NCBI RefSeq assembly: GCF_020535565.1 | Contig: NZ_CP084758.1 | Span: 1,639,501 to 1,703,500 of the forward strand | DNA: 64,000 nt | Direction: 5' to 3' | Origin: Shinella sp. XGS7 | GTDB taxonomy: Bacteria; Pseudomonadota; Gammaproteobacteria; Burkholderiales; Burkholderiaceae_C | Shown: piece by piece, positions 17,185 through 35,487 of the stretch | Layout: each line of letters starts with the position of its first letter | Position numbering within the stretch: position 1 is the first letter of the stretch | The notes under the pieces: model-generated | Databases searched by the model: none | What the model saw: the letters and a program-made list of their open reading frames with translations, nothing else | What the model was told of the DNA's origin: nothing | Made by a program: the position numbers and the translations under genes

Positions 17185-17892
17185 ATGAGTGAGTCTTTCC
17201 AGGTTCGCATGCCGCCGGATGTGCAATCGATCCAGATCGGCGAGCACCAACTGGTCTTCATCGATGATTTCCTTGAGGATCCCGAGGCCCTGCTGGAGGT
17301 CGCCTGCCGCAGCCGCTTCGAGCCTTATCCTGGCCTGGATCAGCGCAAAGGCTATCCGGGCATCCGGGCCGAGGCCCCCGCGGGCTATTCGCAGAACCTG
17401 ACGGCCTTGATGGATCCGCTGATCCGGCTCAATTTCGGCGTGCCGGAGGCGCTGCCCCTGCGCAAGAGCATCTGTGCCTTCTCACTAACCACGGCAGCCC
17501 CGGAGACCCTGGGCACGCTGCAGCGTACGCCGCACTTCGATGCCAGCACGCCGCATCACATGGCCGTGCTGCTCTACCTCTGCGATGAGCAACATGGGGG
17601 GACGGCCTTCTACCGGCATCGCGCCACCGGCATCCAGCAAATCACGGCGGAAAACCGCGAGCGTTTCCTCTCGGCCTACAACGCGGAGCTGGAGAGGCGA
17701 CCACCGGCGGCCCGTTACTTTGACCACGGCGACGAGAGTTTTGAGTTCCTGGGCCGCATGCCCGCGCGCTTCAATCGTCTGGTGGTCTACCGCGGCAGTC
17801 TGCTGCACACGGCTGTGGTGAATCCGGCCTGCGGCATCAACGCTGACCCGCGCAGCGGTCGGCTTACGGTGAACACCTTCTACGACTTTTGA
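17185..17892 (+). CDS. DUF6445 family protein
   Basis: A 235-residue cytoplasmic protein with no signal peptide. An HFDAS motif near residue 118 and a later conserved His in 'RGSLLHTAVVNP' (about residue 212), spaced as in 2-oxoglutarate/Fe(II) dioxygenase folds, are visible; catalytic function is unproven. Family members commonly sit next to TonB-dependent receptors of sugar-utilisation loci, as here. It follows the nag terminator with its own 100-base leader, so it may be separately transcribed or receive readthrough. It is convergent with the receptor gene. Confidence 0.7.
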   Translation: MSESFQVRMPPDVQSIQIGEHQLVFIDDFLEDPEALLEVACRSRFEPYPGLDQRKGYPGIRAEAPAGYSQNLTALMDPLIRLNFGVPEALPLRKSICAFSLTTAAPETLGTLQRTPHFDASTPHHMAVLLYLCDEQHGGTAFYRHRATGIQQITAENRERFLSAYNAELERRPPAARYFDHGDESFEFLGRMPARFNRLVVYRGSLLHTAVVNPACGINADPRSGRLTVNTFYDF

Positions 17893-17940
17893 GCCAACAC
17901 GGGCGGCGTTTCGCTGGTGGGCCGACCGCCCAGCACCATA

Positions 17941-17968
17941 AAAAAACCCGGCCTTGGCCGGGTTTCTC
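17941..17968. terminator. Bidirectional terminator between DUF6445 and the TonB receptor
   Basis: AAACCCGGCC (17944-17953) pairs with GGCCGGGTTT (17956-17965), flanked by A-run on the left and T-rich sequence on the right. It can serve both convergent genes. Confidence 0.9.
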
Positions 17969-17989
17969 TTTGCAGGATCCAGGACTGGA

Positions 17990-20662
17990 TCAGAACTTGG
18001 CGCTCAGGCCCACGCGGTAGGTGGTCTCGCCTTCGAAGTACCAGGTCGGGAAGCCGGCCTTCAGCGAAGGACGGACCGTGCTGGCGGCGCCGGCGGCACC
18101 GTACTGCACATCATCCTGCTTCAGCAGGTTGATGGCCTCGAAGGAGAGGCGCAGCTTGTCGGTGATGTTCCAGCCCAGGCTCAGGTCCAGGCTGCCGGTG
18201 GCGTCATGCATGCGATTGCCATACCAGCCGCTTTCGCGAACCATGTACTTGGAACGCCAGTTGTAGGCCAGGCGGGCCGAGTAGGTCTGGTTCTCGTAGT
18301 AGCCCACCAGGTTGGCGTTGTGCTTCGAGGAGAGCGTGAACATGTTCAGCTCGTCCTGGTAGCTCGACGAAGGCGCCTTGGCGTCCGAGTAGGTGTAGTT
18401 GGCCGACACGCCAAAGCCGTTGTTGAAGGCATGGTTGCCTTGCAGCTCGATGCCCTGGATCTTGCCGCCGCCAGCATTGATGTAGCGGTTGATCGTCCAG
18501 CTGTCCACGCCCGTGTCGGGGCTCACCACGCCGACCTTCTGGTTGGTCAGGGTCTGGGTGGTGATGAAGTTGTCGATCTTCTTGTAGAAGAAGGCGGCCG
18601 ACACCAGATTACCGCGACCGTAGTAGTACTCGATGCCCAGGTCGAACTGCTTGGACGACTGGGGCTTCAGCGCAGGCGTGCCGTAGTTGAACGCGTCGTT
18701 CGCCTTGTTGGTATCAGCAAAGCCGACCACCGCCGTGTTGAACATATTGACGAAGTTCGGGCGGGTGATGGCCTTGGACAATGCGAAGCGCAGGATGGTG
18801 TCGCGCTGCAGGTCGTAGGCCACGTTCAAGCTGGGCAGCACATCGTTGTAGCTGGCGCTCTTGGAGGTCTTGGTCGTGCCCCAGCCGTTGTTCTGCTCGG
18901 CGTCGGTCTTGTAGTCGCCGGACCACTTCGTGCCGTCGAACACATAGCCGGTGGCCGTGGCCTTGGTGCGGGCGTAGCGCAGGCCGAAGTTGCCGTGCAG
19001 CTTGTCGGCGTCAAAGTCGAACATGCCGTAGATGGCGCTGTTCTTTTCCTTCAGCTCGCCGTAGGCCGAGCGGTCTTCCACCCAGCCGGTCACGTTGGCG
19101 CGTGCGGCGGCCAGCATGGCGTCCATATTGGGCTTGGGAACGGACCAGCCACCCACCATGTCGAGAGAGCCGTCATACAGCGAGGCGGTGTCCACAGCCT
19201 TGGCGGTCGCCGGGCGCAAGCCGCGAGCACCGCTCTTGGTGAAGGTGTGGTCGGTGAAGCGCACGCCCGTCTTGAAGGCGGTCAGCATGTTCCAGGACAG
19301 ATCGATGGTGGCATCGGCCTGGAAGAAGTTTTCCTTGTCCTTGTTCGGACCGCGGCCGTTCGCCCACAGCTCGGGCGAGGACTGCGCCGGCAGATTGCTC
19401 ACGCCCACGTTCTGGTTGGACGAAGGCTGCAGCGAGATCGTCTTGCCGGTGGCGTCGATCGTGCCGGTCCAGTAGGGAATGTTGCCCGGGGCCTTGGTGT
19501 GGGCGGGCTCGCCCTTCGCGAAGTCAGGAGTGAACTGGCCGTAGGCGAAATTGGCGGTCTGATCGGTGCCGCCGTCAGCCTTGGTCGTGCCGCCCACGGC
19601 GCTGAGCTTGAAGCCGTTGCCCTTGAACGTGCCGTCCAGCACCAGGCTGTCCGAGGTCATGGAGGCTGAACGCACCCAGTTCTGCAGGAAGACGTTGTGC
19701 TTGTTGTAGTCCGCAGTGGCGCGAGTGTGCACCACGCACAGGCCGTTCACCGGATTGGTCTGCTTGCAGTCCGAAGCGTCGCCGTTGCCGGTGAAGATGT
19801 AGTGGCTGGTGTTGGAGTTGTTGGCGTTCAGCTCCAGGCGGGTGTAGTTCAGTCCCAGCTCGATGTTCGATGCCGGGCGGGCCTGCAGCGTGACATTCAG
19901 CGCGGTGCGCTTGCGATCTTGCACGAAGGTGGACGGCGCCACATCGCCGGACCAGCGCATATCGGCTTCCACGCCCTTGCGCACGTACTCGCCCTTGTCG
20001 ATGCCGCCGGCGATCAGCACGCCGAAGGTCTTGGCGGGGTTGCGCCAGCTGTACAGGCCCGAGACCTCCTTGTTCAGCTCATCGCTGATGCTGCCTTTGC
20101 CCAGCTTCACGCCTGCGAAGGCGGTGCCAGCGTCCAGGTCAAGCGGCTTGCGGGTCTTGACGATCACCGTGCCGCCGATGCCGCCTTCGGTCAGGTCAGC
20201 CTGGGAGGACTTGTAGACCTCCATGCCGCCGATCAGTTCGGCGGGCAGCAGCGAGTAGTTGAAGGAGCGATCGATGTCCTTCTGGTCAAACCAGCCCGTG
20301 GAGGCCACGGTCTGGCCATTCAAGGTGGTGTAGGTCATCTGCGGGTCGGTGCCGCGGATGGAGACGGAGGCGCCCTGACCAAAGTCACGACCCACCGAGA
20401 TACCGGGGATGCGACCCAGGGCCTGGCCCACGTCGGCGTCGGGCAGCTTGCCCACGTCCTCGGCCGAGACGGCGTCCACCACGGCGTTGGAATTGCGCTT
20501 GATGTTGGTCGCCGATTCCAGCGATGCGCGGATACCGGTGATCACCACCTGATCCAGCTGAGCGGCTTCCTTCTTGGCTTCCTGCGCCTGCACGGCGAAT
20601 GCCGCACCCAGCAGGGTCAGCGACACGGCGGCCGCGATAGGGGTCTTCTTACTGACCTTCAT
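17990..20662 (-). CDS. TonB-dependent outer-membrane receptor, probably for GlcNAc/chitooligosaccharides
   Basis: An 890-residue receptor with a signal peptide (MKVSKKTPIAAAVSLTLL..., cleavage about residue 26 after VQA). A TonB-box-like DQVVITGIR (about residue 38) precedes the plug domain (IPGISVGRDFGQGASVSIRG, about residues 89-108; 'GGIGGTVIVKTRKPLD'). The rest is a 22-stranded barrel ending with the aromatic F. This is the Caulobacter/Xanthomonas carbohydrate-receptor class rather than a siderophore receptor. It has a good ribosome site (GAGGAGC). Linkage to the nag operon gives the likely substrate; this is inference. Confidence 0.85.
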   Translation of the reverse strand: MKVSKKTPIAAAVSLTLLGAAFAVQAQEAKKEAAQLDQVVITGIRASLESATNIKRNSNAVVDAVSAEDVGKLPDADVGQALGRIPGISVGRDFGQGASVSIRGTDPQMTYTTLNGQTVASTGWFDQKDIDRSFNYSLLPAELIGGMEVYKSSQADLTEGGIGGTVIVKTRKPLDLDAGTAFAGVKLGKGSISDELNKEVSGLYSWRNPAKTFGVLIAGGIDKGEYVRKGVEADMRWSGDVAPSTFVQDRKRTALNVTLQARPASNIELGLNYTRLELNANNSNTSHYIFTGNGDASDCKQTNPVNGLCVVHTRATADYNKHNVFLQNWVRSASMTSDSLVLDGTFKGNGFKLSAVGGTTKADGGTDQTANFAYGQFTPDFAKGEPAHTKAPGNIPYWTGTIDATGKTISLQPSSNQNVGVSNLPAQSSPELWANGRGPNKDKENFFQADATIDLSWNMLTAFKTGVRFTDHTFTKSGARGLRPATAKAVDTASLYDGSLDMVGGWSVPKPNMDAMLAAARANVTGWVEDRSAYGELKEKNSAIYGMFDFDADKLHGNFGLRYARTKATATGYVFDGTKWSGDYKTDAEQNNGWGTTKTSKSASYNDVLPSLNVAYDLQRDTILRFALSKAITRPNFVNMFNTAVVGFADTNKANDAFNYGTPALKPQSSKQFDLGIEYYYGRGNLVSAAFFYKKIDNFITTQTLTNQKVGVVSPDTGVDSWTINRYINAGGGKIQGIELQGNHAFNNGFGVSANYTYSDAKAPSSSYQDELNMFTLSSKHNANLVGYYENQTYSARLAYNWRSKYMVRESGWYGNRMHDATGSLDLSLGWNITDKLRLSFEAINLLKQDDVQYGAAGAASTVRPSLKAGFPTWYFEGETTYRVGLSAKF

Positions 20663-20787
20663 GAACTGCTCCTCGATATGGCCTATTGATTCGTATACGG
20701 CCTGTTACGACGTGGAACCTGGACCCATGCCTGTCAGGAAGCGGCATGCGCCTGGTGCCCCCAAGATGCACCTCGATGCAACCAATG

Positions 20788-20933
20788 CCATGCCACTATA
20801 GCGGTCGCTAGTGCCACTTTGCTACCAGTTTTGGGGGCGTGTTTTCCCTGCTGTGGCGGGCGCGCGACCGCCCTGAAGCCCTGCTTCTACGGGCATTCGC
20901 GGACTCTTGAGTGGGTGCTTGGTAGCGAAGTGG
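20788..20933 (-). promoter_or_regulatory. Candidate promoter/operator region of the TonB receptor
   Basis: On the minus strand TATAGT (20797-20802 region) is a good -10 box, and a CACTA...TAGTG inverted repeat lies across it. CCACTTTGCTACCA (20814-20827) and its near-perfect inverted copy TGGTAGCGAAGTGG (20920-20933, one mismatch) flank the upstream side. A TGGTATT copy like those at the nag promoter follows at 20931-20937. Control by the same GntR regulator is plausible but unproven. Confidence 0.4.
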
Positions 20934-21061
20934 TATTGCCATCCGGAATGCCAGTGGCATTCGTCATGGATCTGCGGCGGGCATTGTCGGAATGCGCCGG
21001 CAGCTTGGCTTGCCTTGCGGTGTGATCCGGTGCTTGAGTGCTTGCCGGCTTCTGGAATGCC
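20892..21061. repeat. Cluster of GAATGCC/GGCATTC motifs in a gene-free gap
   Basis: GGCATTC occurs at 20892-20898 and 20956-20962, GAATGCC at 20946-20952 and 21055-21061. The middle pair forms a perfect 8-1-8 palindrome (20946-20962). A related GCATT(5)AATGC inverted repeat lies at 20981-20995. The whole gap 20663-21186 (524 bases) holds no convincing gene. Confidence 0.5.
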
Positions 21062-21144
21062 TTGCGCGGGAGGTGTGGGGCTTGCGCAAGGCGGTGGCCC
21101 CGGGCGGCCTTCGAGGCCCTCAGCAAAATTCTTTGCAAAAACAT

Positions 21145-21172
21145 TTGCAGAGGAAAAATGCTGTGCTATAGT
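21145..21172 (+). promoter_or_regulatory. Promoter of the tRNA-tuf operon
   Basis: TTGCAG (21145-21150), 16-base spacer and TATAGT (21167-21172) with an extended -10 TGC. It lies 15 bases upstream of the tRNA-Tyr gene. Confidence 0.75.
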
Positions 21173-21186
21173 CTAGGGCTTGCCTC

Positions 21187-21272
21187 GGAGGGGTGGCCGA
21201 GTGGTTAAAGGCAGCAGACTGTAAATCTGCCCGCTAACGCGTACGCTGGTTCGAATCCAGCCTCCTCCACCA
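21187..21272 (+). tRNA. tRNA-Tyr (GTA)
   Basis: An 86-base class II tRNA. Acceptor GGAGGGG pairs with CUCCUCC, anticodon GTA sits in AGACTGTAAATCT, a long variable arm and TTCGAATCC T-loop follow, and CCA is encoded. First gene of the tRNA-tuf-secE-nusG block. Confidence 0.97.
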
Positions 21273-21351
21273 AGGCAAACAAGGTCCAAGTGGCCTCGCA
21301 TGCGATGCGTTTTGAGCGTGTCGCGAGAGCTGTTGAGACTGGCGCTCCCGG

Positions 21352-21425
21352 GCGGGAGTAGTTCAATGGTAGAACCTTAGCCTTCCAAGCTAATGACGCG
21401 GGTTCGATTCCCGTCTCCCGCTCCA
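21352..21425 (+). tRNA. tRNA-Gly (TCC)
   Basis: A 74-base tRNA with acceptor GCGGGAG/CTCCCGC, anticodon TCC in CTTCCAA, T-loop TTCGATT and discriminator T before the encoded CCA. Confidence 0.97.
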
Positions 21426-21498
21426 GAGGCTTGGAAGTTGTGTCGTCGTAGTCGGCACTGGTTTGGTGATTGTCATGAGTCGCCAAACCTGTGTCGAT

Positions 21499-21573
<75 letters not shown>

Positions 21574-21614
21574 CCAAATTCCTTCTCTGATCTGTTCGCC
21601 TCCAGGAGCGCAAG

Positions 21615-22790
<1,176 letters not shown>

Positions 22791-22807
22791 TTTTTTCCAA
22801 GGACCAC

Positions 22808-22883
22808 AGGGGCATAGCTCAATTGGCAGAGCGTCGGTCTCCAAAACCGAAGGTTGGGGGTTCGAGACCCTCTGCCCCTGCCA
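22808..22883 (+). tRNA. tRNA-Trp (CCA)
   Basis: A 76-base tRNA with acceptor AGGGGCA/TGCCCCT, anticodon CCA in GTCTCCAAAAC, T-loop TTCGAGA, discriminator G and encoded CCA. It lies between tuf and secE as usual in proteobacteria. Confidence 0.97.
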
Positions 22884-22894
22884 GCGAAAATCAT

Positions 22895-22958
22895 CAGCGA
22901 TAATCGCTGGTTCCAGTGGTCAGGCAATAGCCCGCGGGAGTTGATCCCGGCGGGCTTT
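22895..22958 (+). terminator. Hairpins between tRNA-Trp and secE
   Basis: CAGCGAT-A-ATCGCTG (22895-22909) is a perfect inverted repeat. A larger stem AGCCCGCGGGA/TCCCGGCGGGCT (22929-22956) ends in TTTGC. The second could be a partial terminator or a processing site upstream of secE. Confidence 0.5.
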
Positions 22959-23012
22959 GCTGCTGGTGGGTCTTGAAAGATCCGCTGGCGTCTCAAAAGA
23001 AGCATCCGTTCA

Positions 23013-23396
23013 ATGTCCAATCCTCAAGTCGAAACGGTCACGACCGGCGCTGACAAGGTCAAGCTGGCTGGCGCCGTGCTGCTGCTGATTGCTGCGCTGG
23101 TGGCGTTCTACGCCCTCAGCAAGCAGGGCGCGCTGGCGCAGTGGGCGGCCCTGCTGGTGCTGCTGGCTGCCGCTGCGGGGGCCTTCTTCACCTCGGAATC
23201 CGGCAAGTCCCTGATCGCCTACGGTCAGGACTCGATCAAGGAAGTCCGCAAGGTGGTGTGGCCCACCCACAAGGAGGCGCGTCAGATGACTCTGTACGTG
23301 TTTGCCTTCGTGGTGGTGATGGCCTTGTTCCTGTGGCTGACCGACAAGACGCTGGAATGGGTGTTGTACGACCTGGTCCTGGGCTGGAAGCGCTGA
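23013..23396 (+). CDS. secE: Preprotein translocase subunit SecE
   Basis: A 127-residue membrane protein with three hydrophobic helices (about residues 17-34, 40-60, 90-112), like E. coli SecE rather than the single-helix form. The conserved amphipathic segment is [20 protein letters not shown]. It clamps SecY in the translocon. Ten bases separate it from nusG, with which it is cotranscribed. Confidence 0.95.
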   Translation: MSNPQVETVTTGADKVKLAGAVLLLIAALVAFYALSKQGALAQWAALLVLLAAAAGAFFTSESGKSLIAYGQDSIKEVRKVVWPTHKEARQMTLYVFAFVVVMALFLWLTDKTLEWVLYDLVLGWKR

Positions 23397-23406
23397 AGAG
23401 GAAGTC

Positions 23407-23994
23407 ATGAGCGAAGAGCAAGAAAACATCGTCGCCAGCGAAGCCGCAGCCCCCGTCGGCCTGCCCAAGCGCTGGTACGTGCTGCATGCCTATTCCGGCA
23501 TGGAGAAGGCCGTCGAGCGCAATCTGCGTGAGCGCATCGACCGCGCCGGCATGCAGGAGAAGTTCGGCCGCATCCTGGTGCCGACCGAAGAAGTCGTCGA
23601 GCTGAAGAACGGCAAGAAGGCCGTGTCCGAGCGCCGCTTCTTCCCGGGTTATGTTTTCGTCGAAATGGTGATGGAAGACGACACCTGGCACTTGGTGAAG
23701 CACACCTCCAAGGTGACGGGCTTCATCGGCGGCGCCAAGAACCGCCCGGCTCCGATCTCGGAGGCTGAGGTGATGAAGATCGTCAACCAGATGCAGGAAG
23801 GCATCGAGAAGCCCCGGCCCAAGGTCGAGTGGACGGTGGGCGAGATCGTGCGCGTCAAGGAAGGTCCCTTCACCGACTTCAACGGCTCGGTGGAAGAGGT
23901 CAACTACGACAAGTCCAAGGTCCGCGTGTCGGTCACCATTTTCGGCCGCGCCACGCCGGTCGAGCTGGACTTCGGTCAGGTGGAGAAGGTTTGA
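23407..23994 (+). CDS. nusG: Transcription termination/antitermination factor NusG
   Basis: A 195-residue factor with the NGN domain ([20 protein letters not shown] from residue 20) and a C-terminal KOW domain ([22 protein letters not shown], about residues 145-166). It binds the RNA polymerase clamp helices and couples to Rho or to ribosomal S10. GAGGAAG precedes the ATG. Codon use here is ordinary betaproteobacterial. Confidence 0.97.
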   Translation: MSEEQENIVASEAAAPVGLPKRWYVLHAYSGMEKAVERNLRERIDRAGMQEKFGRILVPTEEVVELKNGKKAVSERRFFPGYVFVEMVMEDDTWHLVKHTSKVTGFIGGAKNRPAPISEAEVMKIVNQMQEGIEKPRPKVEWTVGEIVRVKEGPFTDFNGSVEEVNYDKSKVRVSVTIFGRATPVELDFGQVEKV

Positions 23995-24200
23995 CGAGCC
24001 GATAGGGGCGTCAAACTTCGCCGAGGCTCGACGGAGTCGAAGGCAAGGTTCCAGGGCCTGGCAGTTGCCCCAAAGCTGCCCGTAGTCAGTCTGCAACGAG
24101 AGGCGGACAAGAGGAGTGAAGGTAAGGGCGCAAGCCCCAGTCCTTCGCGCTAGCACTCAGGCGCAGCGGCGAGGCCGCCGCAGCGCTTCTAGGAGAAAAC

Positions 24201-24632
24201 ATGGCCAAGAAGATTGTCGGCTTCATCAAGCTGCAAATCCCGGCTGGCAAGGCAAACCCGTCCCCGCCGATCGGCCCGGCGCTTGGTCAGCGTGGCATTA
24301 ACATCATGGAATTCTGCAAGTCGTTCAACGCCCAGACGCAGAGCTATGAGCCGGGCCTGAAGCTGCCGGTGGTGATCACCGCCTTCGCGGACAAGAGCTT
24401 CACCTTCGTGATCAAGTCGCCCCCGGCGACCGTGCTGCTGAAGAAGGCCGCCAAGATCGAGAAGGGTTCGCAGCGTCCTCATCTGGACAAGGTCGGCAAG
24501 CTGACCCGCGCCCAGCTGGAAGAGATCGTGAAGACCAAGCAGAAGGACCTGACCGCGGCCGATCTGGACGCTGGCGTGCGCACCATCGCTGGTTCTGCCC
24601 GTTCGATGGGCATCATCGTGGAGGGTGTGTGA
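24201..24632 (+). CDS. rplK: Ribosomal protein L11
   Basis: A 143-residue protein of the GTPase-associated centre that binds 23S rRNA with L10-L12. The N-terminus [29 protein letters not shown] is standard and the C-terminal RNA-binding domain ends in the conserved MGIIVEG. AGGAG lies nine bases upstream. The 206-base gap after nusG holds several GC-rich stems and no ORF; it is a likely leader or processing region. Confidence 0.97.
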   Translation: MAKKIVGFIKLQIPAGKANPSPPIGPALGQRGINIMEFCKSFNAQTQSYEPGLKLPVVITAFADKSFTFVIKSPPATVLLKKAAKIEKGSQRPHLDKVGKLTRAQLEEIVKTKQKDLTAADLDAGVRTIAGSARSMGIIVEGV

Positions 24633-24633
24633 A

Positions 24634-25344
24634 ATGGCTAAGCTGACCAAGAAGCAAAAGGCCCTGCAGGGCAAGGTCGAGACGACCAAGCTGTACGGTC
24701 TGGGCGATGCCCTGGATCTGGTGAAGAGCCTGGCCACCGCCAAGTTCGACGAGTCGATCGACGTCGCTGTCCAGCTGGGCATCGATGCCAAGAAGTCGGA
24801 TCAGGTCGTTCGTGGCGCCGTCGTGCTGCCGCACGGCACCGGCAAGACCAAGCGCGTCGCCGTCTTCGCCCGTGGCGCCAAGGCTGACGAAGCCAAGGCT
24901 GCCGGCGCAGACATCGTTGGCGCCGAAGAGCTCGTCGAAATCGTCCAGGGCGGCAAGATCGACTTCGATCGTTGCATCGCGACCCCGGACATGATGCCGC
25001 TCGTCGGCCGTCTCGGTAAGGTTCTCGGCCCGCGCGGCATGATGCCGAACCCGAAGGTCGGCACCGTCACCATGGACGTTGCAGGCGCCGTCAAGGCATC
25101 CAAGGGCGGTGCTGTCGAGTTCCGCGTCGAGAAGGCTGGTATCATCCACGCCGGCATCGGCAAGGCTTCCTTCGACACCGACAAGCTGCAGGACAACCTG
25201 CGTGCTCTGGTTGAGGCCCTGAACAAGGCCAAGCCGGCTTCCAGCAAGGGTGTCTACCTGCGCAAGGTCGCCGTGTCTTCCACCATGGGCGTTGGCGCCC
25301 GCGTGGAAATCGCCTCGATCAACGCCTCGGCTGCTGCAGCCTAA
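24634..25344 (+). CDS. rplA: Ribosomal protein L1 (mosaic sequence)
   Basis: A 236-residue L1-stalk protein and, in E. coli, translational repressor of its own operon. ATG 24634 follows the rplK stop by one base. Both ends are betaproteobacterial (N-terminal [15 protein letters not shown]-terminal [22 protein letters not shown]). The middle, about 24860-25170, reads like Rhizobiales L1 ([59 protein letters not shown]) with matching codon use. The frame is intact across both switch points. Confidence 0.95.
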   Translation: MAKLTKKQKALQGKVETTKLYGLGDALDLVKSLATAKFDESIDVAVQLGIDAKKSDQVVRGAVVLPHGTGKTKRVAVFARGAKADEAKAAGADIVGAEELVEIVQGGKIDFDRCIATPDMMPLVGRLGKVLGPRGMMPNPKVGTVTMDVAGAVKASKGGAVEFRVEKAGIIHAGIGKASFDTDKLQDNLRALVEALNKAKPASSKGVYLRKVAVSSTMGVGARVEIASINASAAAA

Positions 25345-25614
25345 GGCTTTTCAGATGAGGTCTGCCGCGAGTCTGGCGGCGGGCTGATGAATTGGTGGGG
25401 CACCGTGCGGCGTCAGCCGCGCGGTGCGTCATCCAAGACCGTTGGTGTGAAGCCTTGCTGTATGGGGGCAACGCTTAATCGGAGGTCTGTCCTCCGGCCA
25501 ACGCAGATGGCGGTCCCGCTGCAAAGGAATTCTCGTGGTTCCCGAACAGAAGGTCGCTGATTCCGGTGTCCCGGAGGCCGCAAGGCCCGAGGGGCGTAAT
25601 GTGAGGAGTAGACC
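25345..25614 (+). ncRNA. Leader region upstream of rplJ (probable L10 autoregulatory leader)
   Basis: A 270-base gap with GC-rich stems, for example GGAGGTCTGTCCTCC (25480-25494) and GCACCGTGCGGC...GCCGCGCGGTGC (25400-25428). In many bacteria the L10-L12 complex binds this position to control rplJL. Structure and position support it; the conserved L10-binding motif was not verified. Confidence 0.5.
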
Positions 25615-26136
25615 TTGAGTCTCAATCGCAACGAGAAAGCAGCCGTTGTGTCGGAAGTGGCAGCGCAAGCCGCCAAGTCCCAGACGCTGGCGCTGGCCGA
25701 GTACCGTGGCCTCACCGTGGAAGCCCTGAACAAGCTGCGCGTCAATGCGCGTGCCCAAGGCGTGTATCTTCATGTGCTGAAGAACACCCTGGCACGTCGT
25801 GCTGTCGCCGGCACCTCGTTCGAGGCTGCTTCGGAGAGCATGGTCGGTCCGCTGATCTACGGCTTTTCGGAAGACGCTGTCGCGGCTGCCAAAGTCATCG
25901 CTGACTTTGCCAAGACCAACGACAAGCTCGTCATCAAGGGTGGTGCCTACGGCGGCAAGGCTCTGGACGTCAATGGCGTGAAGGCGCTGGCGGCTGTCCC
26001 GAGCAAGGAAGTCCTGCTGTCGCAGATCGCTGGCCTGCTCAAGTCGCCGGTGCAGCGCACCGCGGCCGTGCTGGCTGCCCTGGCTCAGCAAAAGGGTGGT
26101 GGCGAACAAGCCGCCGAAGCCCCCGCTGCTGCCTGA
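25615..26136 (+). CDS. rplJ: Ribosomal protein L10
   Basis: A 173-residue stalk base protein that carries the L7/L12 dimers. The N-terminal [20 protein letters not shown] and '[11 protein letters not shown]' segments are standard, and the C-terminal helix is Ala/Gly rich. Start is TTG at 25615, eight bases from GAGGAG; no in-frame ATG is nearby. A weak start fits autoregulated expression by the leader just upstream. Confidence 0.95.
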   Translation: MSLNRNEKAAVVSEVAAQAAKSQTLALAEYRGLTVEALNKLRVNARAQGVYLHVLKNTLARRAVAGTSFEAASESMVGPLIYGFSEDAVAAAKVIADFAKTNDKLVIKGGAYGGKALDVNGVKALAAVPSKEVLLSQIAGLLKSPVQRTAAVLAALAQQKGGGEQAAEAPAAA

Positions 26137-26184
26137 TCCAGGCACACAACCCACAAGCAACTTATCTGTTTTTAGGAACACATC

Positions 26185-26565
26185 ATGGCATTCGACAAAG
26201 ACGCTTTCCTGGCTGCCCTGGACAGCATGACCGTTCTGGAACTGAACGACCTGGTCAAGGCAATTGAAGAGAAGTTCGGCGTGTCCGCCGCTTCGATGGC
26301 TGCTCCGGCTGCTGGCGGCGCTGCTGCTGGTGGCGCTGCTGCCGCTGAAGAGAAGACCGAGTTCACCGTCGTGCTGACCGAAGCCGGCGCCAACAAGGTG
26401 GGCGTGATCAAGGCCGTGCGCGAAATCACCGGCCTGGGCCTGAAGGAAGCCAAGGACCTGGTCGACGGCGCTCCGAAGCCCGTCAAGGAAGGCATTGCCA
26501 AGGCCGACGCCGAAGCCGCCAAGAAGAAGCTGGAAGAAGCCGGCGCCAAGGTCGAACTCAAGTAA
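26185..26565 (+). CDS. rplL: Ribosomal protein L7/L12
   Basis: A 126-residue protein with the N-terminal dimerisation helix, an Ala/Gly-rich hinge (about residues 36-52) and the C-terminal factor-binding domain ([27 protein letters not shown]). It recruits EF-Tu and EF-G. TAGGAAC precedes the ATG. It ends 322 bases before rpoB. Confidence 0.97.
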   Translation: MAFDKDAFLAALDSMTVLELNDLVKAIEEKFGVSAASMAAPAAGGAAAGGAAAAEEKTEFTVVLTEAGANKVGVIKAVREITGLGLKEAKDLVDGAPKPVKEGIAKADAEAAKKKLEEAGAKVELK

Positions 26566-26576
26566 TTCGACTTTGG

Positions 26577-26640
26577 GGAGGCGGGGTGCGAACCCTGCCT
26601 CCAATGCGAGAGGGGTGGTCTGCAAAGGCCTCCCCTTTCG
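26577..26640 (+). terminator. Attenuator-like hairpins between rplL and rpoB
   Basis: First stem GGAGGCGGGGT/ACCCTGCCTCC (26577-26602, loop GCGA). Second stem GAGAGGGG-T-GGTC/GGCC-T-CCCCTTTC (26608-26639). Neither has a long T-run, which suits a partial terminator or RNase III site that sets the L12:RpoB ratio. A weak promoter candidate (TTGAAA 26670, TATGAT 26691, 15-base spacer) follows. The rest of the gap to 26887 shows nothing further. Confidence 0.6.
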
Positions 26641-26887
26641 TCGTCTAGGGTTAGTCCCATTGAGTGCAGTTGAAAGAGCCACTGCTGCGGTATGATGCGC
26701 GGTTCTTTCAAGTGTTCTCTGATCCGACTGCAGGGAGCCGGTTTGGTCGGGCCTCGGTGCAATGCCGAGGTTGTCCGCCAGCGGTTGGTAGTGGCCAACC
26801 ACCAAGCTTCGGGCGCAATGCCCGAATAGCCAGTCGCCGACGAAGTCCGTCCCACGGCCAGGGATGGGCTCTCGACACGGAGTGTTT

Positions 26888-31054
<4,167 letters not shown>

Positions 31055-31211
31055 GCGCCTGATCAGGTGCGCGCCGGAACGGCGCGCACCGTTTCCGCCT
31101 CGGCCCGGTCGGGCAGGGGCGGCTCATCCGTTTCAGGCAGTCTTGCGGCACCCGGGTATCGCCGCAATTGACTGCTAAGCAGAGGGCCACTGGCCCACGA
31201 AGGAGATAGGC

Positions 31212-35435
<4,224 letters not shown>

Positions 35436-35460
35436 TCGGCTCCCCACGCGTCAAGCGACA

Positions 35461-35487
35461 AGGCCGCCCTCGGGCGGCCTTTTTTTA
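35461..35487. terminator. Terminator after rpoC
   Basis: AGGCCGCC (35461-35468) pairs with GGGCGGCCT (35472-35480) and is followed by a T-run to 35486. The T-run overlaps the stop codon of the convergent PIN gene. Confidence 0.93.

Noticed and set aside
17954-19669. A 571-codon plus-strand frame opposite the TonB receptor
   Set aside because: Antisense shadow; Val/Gly/Ala-rich with no domain, and the receptor on the other strand is complete with signal peptide and terminal Phe.
22895-22909. Perfect palindrome CAGCGAT-A-ATCGCTG as a protein-binding operator
   Set aside because: It lies just after a tRNA inside a transcribed operon, so an RNA processing or terminator stem is more likely.
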